Part shown: positions 1-7,386 of the stretch, piece by piece
Numbering within the stretch: the stretch's first letter is position 1
How the letters are laid out: each line of letters opens with the position of its first letter
The notes under the pieces: generated by a model
Databases searched by the model: none
Seen by the model: the letters and a program-made list of their open reading frames with translations, nothing else
What the model was told of the DNA's origin: nothing
Assembly: GCA_017433615.1 (NCBI GenBank)
Contig: JAFRGW010000092.1
Span: 1-37,249 of the forward strand
DNA: 37,249 nucleotides
Source: Eubacterium sp.
GTDB lineage: Bacteria; Bacillota; Clostridia; Lachnospirales; Lachnospiraceae
Reading direction: 5' to 3'
Made by a program: the position numbers and the translations under genes

Positions 1-1
1 C

Positions 2-1129
2 CAGTCTGTTGAGACGCAGGCTTTCGAGTTTTCAGAAGTGTTTTCCGGAGAGATCGGCACAACACCCATGAAGGAAATGTACCGGTTCTTTGACAGAGAC
101 GGAAATATGCTGGTTCTGCGGCCGGACTTTACTCCTTCAGTTGCACGTCTTGTTTCCATGTATTTTGCAGAGGAGTCGGGACCGCTCCGGCTGTGCTATC
201 ACGGCAGAATTTTCCAGAATAACAGCAGTTATCAGGGCCGTCTCAAAGAAGAGACACAGATGGGTGTTGAACTTTACGGAGATGAGGGGCCGGAAGCAGA
301 TGCGGAGATGATCTCACTGGTTGTCTCGGTGATGCGGGATGCAGGACTTCCGGATTTTCAGATCAGCCTCGGACATGTGGATTATTTTCAGTCACTGGCC
401 AACGAAGCCTGCATGGACGCAGATACGCAGACAAAGCTGCGTCATCTGCTGACGATTCAGAATAAATTCGGTGTGCAGGAACTGGTTTCCGGGCTGCACC
501 TGCGGGATGATCTGCAGAAGGCATTCTGCTCCATTCCGGAATTGTACGGGGATGTCAGTGTTCTGGAGAAAGCACGCAGTCTGACGGCAAACAGGACTGC
601 CCGTGAGGCGTGTGACCGCCTGCTGCGGATTTATGAGATTCTGCAGGCATATGGCTGTGAGAATTATGTGACATTTGACCTTGGAATGCTGACGGCCTAT
701 CGTTATTATTCCGGAATCATTTTCCAGGCATATACATATGGAACAGGTGATGCCATCATTAAGGGCGGCCGCTATAACCTGGTGGAACATTTCGGACCGA
801 AGGCCGCGGCTGTCGGATTTACGACGGAAGTAGATGCCCTGCTGATGGCCATTGAGCGGCAGAATATTGAACTTCCGATTGCAGACATTAAGACGATGGT
901 TCTTTATCCGGATTATCTGGAAACGGAGGCGATCCGGCTTGCGGAAGATCACCGGAGCAGAGGGATGGATGTGGCATGTGTACGGTTTGAAGCCGGTAAG
1001 GAGCTCGATGATTACCGCGCCTACGGAGAGCGCAATCAGTTTGGCGGTATCATTTATTTCCGTTCGGAAAATGAGCGCTACGCGATCAATCTGCAGACAA
1101 AAGAAGTACAGGAACTTCCGGTTGACTGA
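2..1129 (+). CDS. hisZ: ATP phosphoribosyltransferase regulatory subunit HisZ, 5' end missing
   Basis: HisZ is a catalytically inactive relative of histidyl-tRNA synthetase that pairs with the short form of HisG and carries its histidine feedback site. The reading frame is open from base 2, so the true start lies before the window; the first in-frame GTG at 38 falls inside the conserved segment FEFSEVFSGEIG and is not the start. Class II synthetase-like signatures are visible: LRPDFTPSVARL, then RLCYHGRIFQ (motif 2-like), YYSGIIFQAYTYG and GGRYNLVEHFG. About 375 residues are present, so roughly 15 to 40 are missing compared with the usual 390 to 420. It is followed after 65 bases by short-form hisG, the expected partner. 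A complete HisRS is unlikely because the segment continues directly into the his biosynthetic operon and the C-terminal region is shortened. Confidence 0.93.
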   Translation, partial: QSVETQAFEFSEVFSGEIGTTPMKEMYRFFDRDGNMLVLRPDFTPSVARLVSMYFAEESGPLRLCYHGRIFQNNSSYQGRLKEETQMGVELYGDEGPEADAEMISLVVSVMRDAGLPDFQISLGHVDYFQSLANEACMDADTQTKLRHLLTIQNKFGVQELVSGLHLRDDLQKAFCSIPELYGDVSVLEKARSLTANRTAREACDRLLRIYEILQAYGCENYVTFDLGMLTAYRYYSGIIFQAYTYGTGDAIIKGGRYNLVEHFGPKAAAVGFTTEVDALLMAIERQNIELPIADIKTMVLYPDYLETEAIRLAEDHRSRGMDVACVRFEAGKELDDYRAYGERNQFGGIIYFRSENERYAINLQTKEVQELPVD

Positions 1130-1194
1130 ACGGAACAGTGCGGTTCTTCGCTGCACACGGCAGGGACTGAACGCACAGACAGAGGATTGAATAA

Positions 1195-1833
1195 ATGAGA
1201 TATTTAACATTTGCATTGACAAAGGGACGTCTGGCATTCCAGACACTGGAGCTGCTTGAGCGGATCGGAATTTCCTGCGAGGAGATGAAGGATAAGAGTT
1301 CGCGAAAGCTGATTTTCTATAATGAAGAACTGAAGATGCGCTTTTTCCTGTCGAAAGGACCGGATGTGCCGACCTATGTTGAATACGGCGCGGCAGATAT
1401 CGGTATTGTAGGGAAAGATACCATTATGGAAGAGAACCGCAAGGTTCACGAAGTGCTGGATCTCGGATTCGGAAAATGCAGAATGTGTGTCTGCGGGCCG
1501 GAGAGCGCGCGGCAGTATCTGGCACACAATCAGCTGATCCGGGTGGCGACCAAATATCCGAATATTGCAAAAGACTATTTTTATAACCAGAAGAACCAGA
1601 CGGTTGAACTGATCAAGCTGAACGGATCAATTGAACTGGCACCGATTGTCGGTCTGTCAGAAGTGATCATGGATATTGTTGAGACCGGCAGCACACTGAA
1701 GGAAAACGGTCTCTCCGTGCTGGAGGAGGTCTGTCCGCTTTCTGCCCGCATGATTGTCAATCCGGTCAGTATGAAAATGGACAACGAGCGGATTACAAAG
1801 CTGGTTGAAGCACTGCGTGACAATCTGAACTGA
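1195..1833 (+). CDS. hisG: ATP phosphoribosyltransferase catalytic subunit, short form (HisG)
   Basis: HisG catalyses the first step of histidine synthesis, joining ATP and PRPP to give phosphoribosyl-ATP. At 212 residues it is the short form, which lacks the C-terminal regulatory domain and needs HisZ. Visible motifs are FALTKGRL near residues 6-13, the inner strand [11 protein letters not shown] at 65-75, [10 protein letters not shown] at 116-125, and the PRPP-binding loop with D160, E163 and TGSTL at 164-168. The ATG at 1195 is preceded by GAGGA with normal spacing. It lies between hisZ and hisD in the operon. No internal disruption is seen. Confidence 0.97.
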   Translation: MRYLTFALTKGRLAFQTLELLERIGISCEEMKDKSSRKLIFYNEELKMRFFLSKGPDVPTYVEYGAADIGIVGKDTIMEENRKVHEVLDLGFGKCRMCVCGPESARQYLAHNQLIRVATKYPNIAKDYFYNQKNQTVELIKLNGSIELAPIVGLSEVIMDIVETGSTLKENGLSVLEEVCPLSARMIVNPVSMKMDNERITKLVEALRDNLN

Positions 1834-1912
1834 AGTGTTATACAGCAATTTGAAAACAGACATTGCACAAAACAGGCACAGCACATAATTCTGAAACGAG
1901 GCATGGATTCAT

Positions 1913-3211
1913 ATGAAGATACTGGAAGTCAATGAAAAGACACGGCGTCAGGTTCGGGAGATCCTGTCGCAGCGTGACACCGGGCGTTATACCGAGCAGG
2001 AAACGATCGTACAGGAAATCCTTGCACGTGTCAGGCAGGAAGGCGATGTGGCGCTGTTCGATTATACAGAACGGTTTGATCATATTACACTGACGCCTGA
2101 GACAATTGAGGTTACGGAGCGGGAGATCGCTGCAGCCTATGAAAAAGTACCGGATTCACTTCTGGAAGTAATCCGGTCTGCGCACGCATCAATTCGCGCA
2201 TTTCATGAAAAACAGCGTATGAACAGCTGGTTTACAACCACGGAAGATGGGACATTTCTCGGACAGAAGGTGAGCCCGCTCGCCCGCGCAGGCGTCTATG
2301 TGCCCGGCGGAAAAGCAGCTTATCCGTCATCTGTTCTGATGAATATCGTGCCGGCCCGGGTGGCGGGTGTCGAAGAGATCATCATGACGACACCGGTCGG
2401 AAAGCAGGGTGAAATTTCTCCTGCCGTACTTGTGGCAGCCAGTGAAGCCGGTGTTGACCGGATCTTCAAAGTGGGCGGCGCCCAGGCAATTGCCGCGCTT
2501 GCCTACGGTACAGAAACGATTCCGCGTGTCGATAAGATCACGGGTCCCGGAAATATCTTTGTGGCGCTGGCAAAGAAATCTGTCGTCGGCGCAGTCGGCA
2601 TCGACTCTGTCGCGGGTCCGAGTGAGATCCTCGTGCTTGCTGACGAGACGGCAAATCCGCGTTATGTCGCGGCAGATCTGCTTTCACAGGCGGAGCATGA
2701 TGAACTTGCCTCGGCTGTACTGGTGACAACCAGCCGGGAACTTGCAGAAGCTGTGCAGAAGGAAATCGCTGCATTTCTTGAAAAACTGGAACGGCGTGCG
2801 ATCATCGAGAAGTCACTGGATCATTTCGGAATGATTCTGCTGGCAGATACGATGGAAGATGCAATTGAGACGGTCAATGATGTCGCATCAGAACATCTTG
2901 AAATTGTTACCCGGAATCCGTTTGAGATCATGGCAAAGGTCCGGAACGCAGGTGCAATGTTCCTGGGACCGTACAGCAGTGAGCCGCTCGGTGACTATTA
3001 TGCCGGGCCGAATCACATTCTGCCGACCAACGGAACGGCCAGATTCTTCTCGCCGCTTTCGGTCGACGATTTTGTGAAGAAGTCCAGCGTGATTCATTAT
3101 TCCAGAGAAGCGCTCGGCGCAGTCCATACGTTGATTGAGGAATTCGCAAAAAGTGAAGGGCTGACAGCCCATGCCAATTCAATCGCAGTCCGGTTTGCGG
3201 ATGAGCAATAA
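1913..3211 (+). CDS. hisD: Histidinol dehydrogenase
   Basis: HisD performs the last two oxidations, L-histidinol to L-histidine, using two NAD+ and a zinc ion. The 432-residue length is standard. Conserved blocks are ARAGVYVPGGKAAYPSS at about 124-140, KVGGAQAIAALAYGT at 186-200, GPGNIFVALAKK at 211-222, DSVAGPSEILVLAD at 231-244, the zinc-binding SQAEHDE (Q259, E261, H262) and NHILPTNGTARF toward the C-terminus; a C-terminal His in LTAHANS fits the remaining zinc ligand. The ATG at 1913 is chosen because an upstream ATG at 1903 is out of frame. A 79-base gap separates it from hisG. Confidence 0.98.
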   Translation: MKILEVNEKTRRQVREILSQRDTGRYTEQETIVQEILARVRQEGDVALFDYTERFDHITLTPETIEVTEREIAAAYEKVPDSLLEVIRSAHASIRAFHEKQRMNSWFTTTEDGTFLGQKVSPLARAGVYVPGGKAAYPSSVLMNIVPARVAGVEEIIMTTPVGKQGEISPAVLVAASEAGVDRIFKVGGAQAIAALAYGTETIPRVDKITGPGNIFVALAKKSVVGAVGIDSVAGPSEILVLADETANPRYVAADLLSQAEHDELASAVLVTTSRELAEAVQKEIAAFLEKLERRAIIEKSLDHFGMILLADTMEDAIETVNDVASEHLEIVTRNPFEIMAKVRNAGAMFLGPYSSEPLGDYYAGPNHILPTNGTARFFSPLSVDDFVKKSSVIHYSREALGAVHTLIEEFAKSEGLTAHANSIAVRFADEQ

Positions 3212-3275
3212 GAGACAACAGAGCCGGGTTATAAACGACGTAAAAAAATGAAGATACCTGTACAGGAGGAAACGA

Positions 3276-3863
3276 ATGAGCCGTACAGCAGCAATCCACA
3301 GGAAAACAAATGAGACAGATATTAAGCTGGAATTAAACCTGGATGGCACCGGTGTTTATGAGATTCATACAGGTGTCGGTTTCTTCGATCATATGCTTGC
3401 AGGCTTTGCGCGACACGGCCTGTTTGATCTGAAACTGCAGGTGCAGGGCGATCTGGAAGTAGATGATCACCACACGATCGAAGATACCGGTATTGTTCTG
3501 GGACAGGCCATCAAAGATGCAGTCGGCGATAAGAAAGGCATCCGCCGTTACGGCAGCAGCATCCTTCCGATGGATGAGACACTTGTTATGACAGCGTGTG
3601 ATCTCTGCGGCAGGCCATATTTCATGTTCTCCGGTGATTTTTCGACAGAGAAAATGGGGGACATGTCCACGGAGATGGTGCGGGAGTTTTTCTATGCGGT
3701 ATCGTACAGTGCAGAGATGAATCTGCATCTGAAAATACTCGACGGCATGAATGATCATCACAAAGCGGAGGCGCTGTTCAAATCATTTGCAAAGACACTG
3801 GACATGGCGGTGTCCTTTGATGAGCGGATCACGGATGTACTGTCGACGAAAGGAAGTTTGTAA
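3276..3863 (+). CDS. hisB: Imidazoleglycerol-phosphate dehydratase
   Basis: Converts imidazole glycerol phosphate to imidazole acetol phosphate. The protein is 195 residues, the monofunctional form without a histidinol-phosphatase domain. Manganese-binding motifs of the family are present: GFFDHM with H39, the DDHHTIED block at 63-70, and MNDHHKAEALFKS with H161 and H162. DLCGRPYF at about 109-116 is also typical. The start at 3276 has AGGAGG at 3264-3269. Only 17 bases separate its stop from hisIE, so the two are probably cotranscribed. Confidence 0.98.
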   Translation: MSRTAAIHRKTNETDIKLELNLDGTGVYEIHTGVGFFDHMLAGFARHGLFDLKLQVQGDLEVDDHHTIEDTGIVLGQAIKDAVGDKKGIRRYGSSILPMDETLVMTACDLCGRPYFMFSGDFSTEKMGDMSTEMVREFFYAVSYSAEMNLHLKILDGMNDHHKAEALFKSFAKTLDMAVSFDERITDVLSTKGSL

Positions 3864-3880
3864 ACAGGAGATAATGAATC

Positions 3881-5032
3881 ATGAATAAGACGGAAGAGAT
3901 CAGAATTCCCTGCCTGCATATTGACGGCACAGGCAGTGATGCAGTTATTCAGGCTGCTGTTGCTGAGCGGGACGGCGGTGCGCTTCGCATACTTGTATTT
4001 GACCACTCAGAAGGAGATGCGGCGCATGAGGCTTCCCTGGAACAGCTGCGGAAAATCTGTGCAGAGGCAATTGTTCCGGTGATCGGCGCCGGCAATGTAA
4101 AACGTGTGGAAGATATCAAGAAGCTGATCTATGCGGGCTGTGCCATGGCAGTCCTGAATCTGAAAAAGGAATCAAACCTTGAGATGCTGCAGGAGGTCTC
4201 TGAGCGATTTGGAAAGAACCGGATTGCAGCATATGTTCCGGATGCAGATCTGTTTGCGGCGAACCGGGATGCAATTGAGAAGTATGCAGATCTGCTGCTC
4301 TGTGATGTGGGAAATGTGAAGGCGCTCGCCGGCATGACAGAGATGGGGATTCTCTCATGTGATGCAGGATTGAAATCAGCGGAACCAAAACAGATGGATC
4401 TCTCGCTGAAGCCGCACTTCACATGGGAAGATATGAAGACGGATGCAGCCGGACTTGTTCCCTGCATTGTGCAGGATGATGCCACCGGCGAAGTGCTTAT
4501 GCTGGCTTATATGAATGAGGAATCCTTTGCGGAAACCTGCAGAAGCGGGCGCATGACCTACTGGAGCCGGAGCAGACAGGAGCTGTGGAAGAAGGGGCTG
4601 ACAAGCGGCCATCTGCAGTTTGTCCGCTCGATGCAGATTGACTGCGATAACGATACACTGCTTGCGCGCGTCACGCAGATCGGTGCGGCCTGCCACACCG
4701 GAAACCGCAGCTGCTTCTACCGGAGTCTGGTGGATCCGGTATCTGAGAAGAAGCAGATGGCAAGTGTTCTCAATGATGTATATCAGGTGATTCTGGACCG
4801 CCAGATTCACCCGAAAGAAGGCTCTTATACGAATTATCTGTTTGACAAGGGCATCGATAAGATCCTGAAAAAGCTCGGTGAAGAGGCGACGGAGATCATC
4901 ATCGCATCGAAAAACCCGGAAAAGCAGGAAACTGTTTACGAAATGTCAGATTTCCTCTACCATATGATGGTGCTGATGGCAGAAAAAGGAATCTCCTGGG
5001 ATGATCTCGCCCGTGAACTGGCAAATCGCTGA
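3881..5032 (+). CDS. hisIE: HisIE: phosphoribosyl-AMP cyclohydrolase / phosphoribosyl-ATP pyrophosphohydrolase with an extra N-terminal HisA/HisF-like domain
   Basis: This 383-residue protein has three parts. Residues 1-178 resemble the first half of a HisA/HisF (βα)8 barrel: IPCLHIDG recalls the HisF start IPCLDV, and [22 protein letters not shown] resembles the phosphate-loop region, followed by [13 protein letters not shown]. Residues 179-285 are HisI, with metal ligands D254, D256, D258 and zinc cysteines C255, C271 and C278, plus [14 protein letters not shown]. Residues 296-383 are HisE, with KKLGEEATE at 330-338 and EMSDFLYH at 354-361. HisE hydrolyses PR-ATP and HisI opens the PR-AMP ring. 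Ordinary HisIE is about 200 residues. The first catalytic Asp of HisF appears as His (CLHID) and the second phosphate loop is missing, so I infer the N-terminal part is not an active isomerase or cyclase. SD is AGGAG at 3866-3870. Confidence 0.93.
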   Translation: MNKTEEIRIPCLHIDGTGSDAVIQAAVAERDGGALRILVFDHSEGDAAHEASLEQLRKICAEAIVPVIGAGNVKRVEDIKKLIYAGCAMAVLNLKKESNLEMLQEVSERFGKNRIAAYVPDADLFAANRDAIEKYADLLLCDVGNVKALAGMTEMGILSCDAGLKSAEPKQMDLSLKPHFTWEDMKTDAAGLVPCIVQDDATGEVLMLAYMNEESFAETCRSGRMTYWSRSRQELWKKGLTSGHLQFVRSMQIDCDNDTLLARVTQIGAACHTGNRSCFYRSLVDPVSEKKQMASVLNDVYQVILDRQIHPKEGSYTNYLFDKGIDKILKKLGEEATEIIIASKNPEKQETVYEMSDFLYHMMVLMAEKGISWDDLARELANR

Positions 5033-5153
5033 ATAAAAACGAAATGGATTGCTTCAGACTCTCACGCCTGACAGATAGATGTACCGGTGATTATTGGCTG
5101 TCCGCGAAAAGTGTCTGACGGGACAGTCATTATATAAAGGGACATAGAGGATA

Positions 5154-5639
5154 ATGAAAATGTTTGTAGAAATCTATACGGACGGATCTGCGCGGGGGAA
5201 CCCGGACGGCCCCGGCGGATATGGTACAATTCTGCGTTACACAGATTCAAAAGGAGTCGTGCATGAGAAAGAGCTGTCCGCAGGGTATGTCCGGACGACC
5301 AATAACCGGATGGAACTGATGGCGGCAATTGCCGGACTCGAGGAGCTGCGCCGGCCCTGTGATGTAAATCTGTATTCGGATTCCCAGTATCTGGTAAAAG
5401 CTTTCAATGATCACTGGCTTGACGGATGGATTAAAAAAGGCTGGAAGCGCGGAAAAAATGAGCCGGTAAAGAATGTTGATCTGTGGAAACGTCTCCTCGC
5501 GGCGAAAGAACCGCACAATGTCAAGTTCATCTGGGTGAAGGGACATGACGGACATGCGTTTAATGAACGGTGTGACCAGCTTGCCACATCTGCAGCTGAC
5601 GGTACGGGACTCCTGACAGATGAGGGGATCCTTCCTTGA
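5154..5639 (+). CDS. rnhA: Ribonuclease HI
   Basis: Cleaves the RNA strand of RNA-DNA hybrids. At 161 residues it matches bacterial RNase HI without an added hybrid-binding domain. The four acidic active-site residues are visible as D10 ([10 protein letters not shown]), E54 ([10 protein letters not shown]), D76 (YSDSQYL) and D141 (NERCDQLA), with the loop His at H131 (VKGHDGHAF). The basic loop [16 protein letters not shown] is retained. The SD is AGAGG at 5146-5150. The 121 bases between hisIE and this gene hold only a weak six-pair stem at 5098-5126 and no convincing promoter. The stop codon overlaps the -35 box of the following tyrS promoter. Confidence 0.96.
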   Translation: MKMFVEIYTDGSARGNPDGPGGYGTILRYTDSKGVVHEKELSAGYVRTTNNRMELMAAIAGLEELRRPCDVNLYSDSQYLVKAFNDHWLDGWIKKGWKRGKNEPVKNVDLWKRLLAAKEPHNVKFIWVKGHDGHAFNERCDQLATSAADGTGLLTDEGILP

Positions 5640-5664
5640 CAATTATCGGTTGAACAGATATACT
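5636..5664 (+). promoter_or_regulatory. Sigma-A promoter of the T-box/tyrS unit
   Basis: TTGACA at 5636-5641, a 17-base spacer, and TATACT at 5659-5664 form a near-consensus promoter. The -35 box includes the rnhA stop codon. Transcription should begin near 5671, just before the first strand of T-box stem I. Confidence 0.88.
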
Positions 5665-5670
5665 TGTGGC

Positions 5671-6076
5671 TGTTAGAGGCTGTGAAGGGAACAAGTAGCC
5701 GGGGGAAAGTGATAAGAGAGTTGCCGGACGGTGAGAGGCGCACATGGAATCCCGAGACGAATACCTCCCGGAGCTCCGGTCTGAACCGGACAATGACGAC
5801 TTTCGTTCTTCAACGCAGGAGATGCGTGATTTATTTTATGAACAGATGAACAGTATGTCATGAAATGTCCGTAAGTAGGTCCCGGCGTGCTGGCGTACGT
5901 AATAAACGCCGGAGTCTCAGGTGTATTTACACATCGAAGGACTCTGTGAGGCGTACATCGTGAGGTGTGCGTGAAGCTAAGGTGGTAACACGAAAGCAGG
6001 TGACTTTCGTCCTGAGCAGGAAAACTGTTATGGGACGGAAGTTTTTTGATGTTCAAAAGCAAAGAGAGGAAAGCAA
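5671..6076 (+). promoter_or_regulatory. Tyrosine T-box leader (tRNA-sensing riboswitch)
   Basis: A T-box leader senses uncharged tRNA-Tyr and controls terminator/antiterminator choice ahead of tyrS. Seen in sequence: an AGTAG segment near the base of stem I at about 5695; the specifier TAC at 5762-5764 in the context GAATACCTCCCGGAGC, matching tyrosine; the T-box core AAGGTGGTAACACG at 5979-5992; and the terminator that competes with it. The leader is about 400 bases, longer than the common 250-300. The extra length lies between stem I and the T-box core and includes a CCGGCGT/ACGCCGG hairpin around 5883-5914 and a GAGTC/GACTC stem around 5912-5944. Confidence 0.94.
6003..6047 (+). terminator. 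Regulated terminator of the tyrS T-box
   Basis: ACTTTCGTCCT at 6003-6013 pairs over 11 positions, with G-T pairs, with GGGACGGAAGT at 6032-6042 and is followed by a run of T to 6047. Formation of the T-box antiterminator, which uses the core just upstream, would prevent this stem. Confidence 0.9.
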
Positions 6077-7306
6077 ATGAAAATTTACGAAGAACTGCAG
6101 GCGAGAAATCTGATCGCACAGGTCACAGACGAGGCTGAGGTGCGTGAACTTGTCAATAATGGAAATGCTGTTTTTTATATCGGCTTTGACCCGACGGCGG
6201 ACAGCCTTCATGTCGGCCACTTCATGGCGCTGTGCCTGATGAAGCGTCTGCAGGAGGCAGGCAATAAGCCGATCGCCCTGCTCGGCGGCGGCACCGGCAT
6301 GATCGGTGATCCGTCCGGCCGCACGGATATGCGGCAGATGATGACGCCGGAGATCATTCAGCACAACATTGACTGCTTCAAGGTACAGATGAGCCGCTTT
6401 ATTGATTTCTCAGACGGCAAGGCACTGATGGTCAACAATGCAGACTGGCTGATGAATCTGAATTACATCGAATTTATCCGTGAGATCGGACCGCATTTCT
6501 CGGTAAACAATATGCTGCGCGCAAAATGTTATGAACAGCGTATGGAGAAGGGACTTTCCTTCCTGGAGTTTAACTACATGCCGATGCAGAGCTATGACTT
6601 CTATAAGCTTTACAAGGAATACGGCTGCAACATGCAGTTCGGCGGCGATGACCAGTGGTCCAACATGCTCGGCGGCACAGAATTGATCCGCCGCATTCTC
6701 CACAAAGATGCATATGCGATGACCATCACCCTGCTTCTGAATTCCGAGGGAAAGAAGATGGGTAAGACCCAGTCCGGCGCCGTCTGGCTTGACCCGGATA
6801 AAACGACACCGTATGATTTCTATCAGTACTGGAGAAATGTCGGGGATGCGGACGTTCTGAAATGCCTGCGCATGCTCACGTTCCTGCCGGTTGAGCAGAT
6901 TGATGAGATGGACAAATGGGAAGGCAGCCAGCTGAATCAGGCAAAAGAGATTCTGGCATATCAGCTGACTGAACTTGTTCACGGCACAGAGGAGGCGAAG
7001 AAGGCAGAGGCAGGTGCAAAGGCACTGTTTGCCGGCGGCGGAGATGCTTCCGAGATGCCGAAGACGCTCCTCGCAGATGAGGACTTCAACGAGAACGATG
7101 AGATTGACATTGTCTCCATGCTGATGAAGGCGGAGCTGGTAAAATCACGTTCCGACGGAAGAAGGCAGGTGGAGCAGGGCGGCGTTTCTCTTGACGGAGA
7201 AAAGATCACAGATTTCAAGTACGCTGTCAAAAAAGACGCGATTGGCGAAGAAGGAATTCTGCTGAAGAAGGGCAAGAAAAACTTCAAGAAAATTTGCCTT
7301 GCATAA
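6077..7306 (+). CDS. tyrS: Tyrosyl-tRNA synthetase
   Basis: Class I synthetase charging tRNA-Tyr. The 409-residue protein has the HIGH-type motif as HVGH at 45-48, the GGGTGMIGDPSGRTD block at about 70-84, the tyrosine-pocket segment YMPMQSYDFYKLYKEYGC, GGDDQWSN at 189-196 and a KMSKS equivalent KMGKT at 227-231. A C-terminal S4-like RNA-binding domain follows, ending in RRQVEQGGVSLDGEKI. The start at 6077 follows AGAGAGGA at 6063-6070. The gene is directly downstream of a T-box whose specifier is a Tyr codon, an independent confirmation of its identity. Confidence 0.98.
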   Translation: MKIYEELQARNLIAQVTDEAEVRELVNNGNAVFYIGFDPTADSLHVGHFMALCLMKRLQEAGNKPIALLGGGTGMIGDPSGRTDMRQMMTPEIIQHNIDCFKVQMSRFIDFSDGKALMVNNADWLMNLNYIEFIREIGPHFSVNNMLRAKCYEQRMEKGLSFLEFNYMPMQSYDFYKLYKEYGCNMQFGGDDQWSNMLGGTELIRRILHKDAYAMTITLLLNSEGKKMGKTQSGAVWLDPDKTTPYDFYQYWRNVGDADVLKCLRMLTFLPVEQIDEMDKWEGSQLNQAKEILAYQLTELVHGTEEAKKAEAGAKALFAGGGDASEMPKTLLADEDFNENDEIDIVSMLMKAELVKSRSDGRRQVEQGGVSLDGEKITDFKYAVKKDAIGEEGILLKKGKKNFKKICLA

Positions 7307-7386
7307 TGGTTTGTGATAGAATCATTTACCTGAGCGTTTGTTAGTTGATTCTTATAGATTGAATACCTGAAAAGGAGATTTTTTCC

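Noticed and set aside
5098-5126. Terminator for the histidine operon
   Set aside because: The stem is only six pairs with an 18-base loop and no T-tract follows.
7307-7386. T-box or strong promoter for alaS
   Set aside because: No T-box core or specifier context, and no well-spaced -35/-10 pair; alaS may be read through from tyrS.
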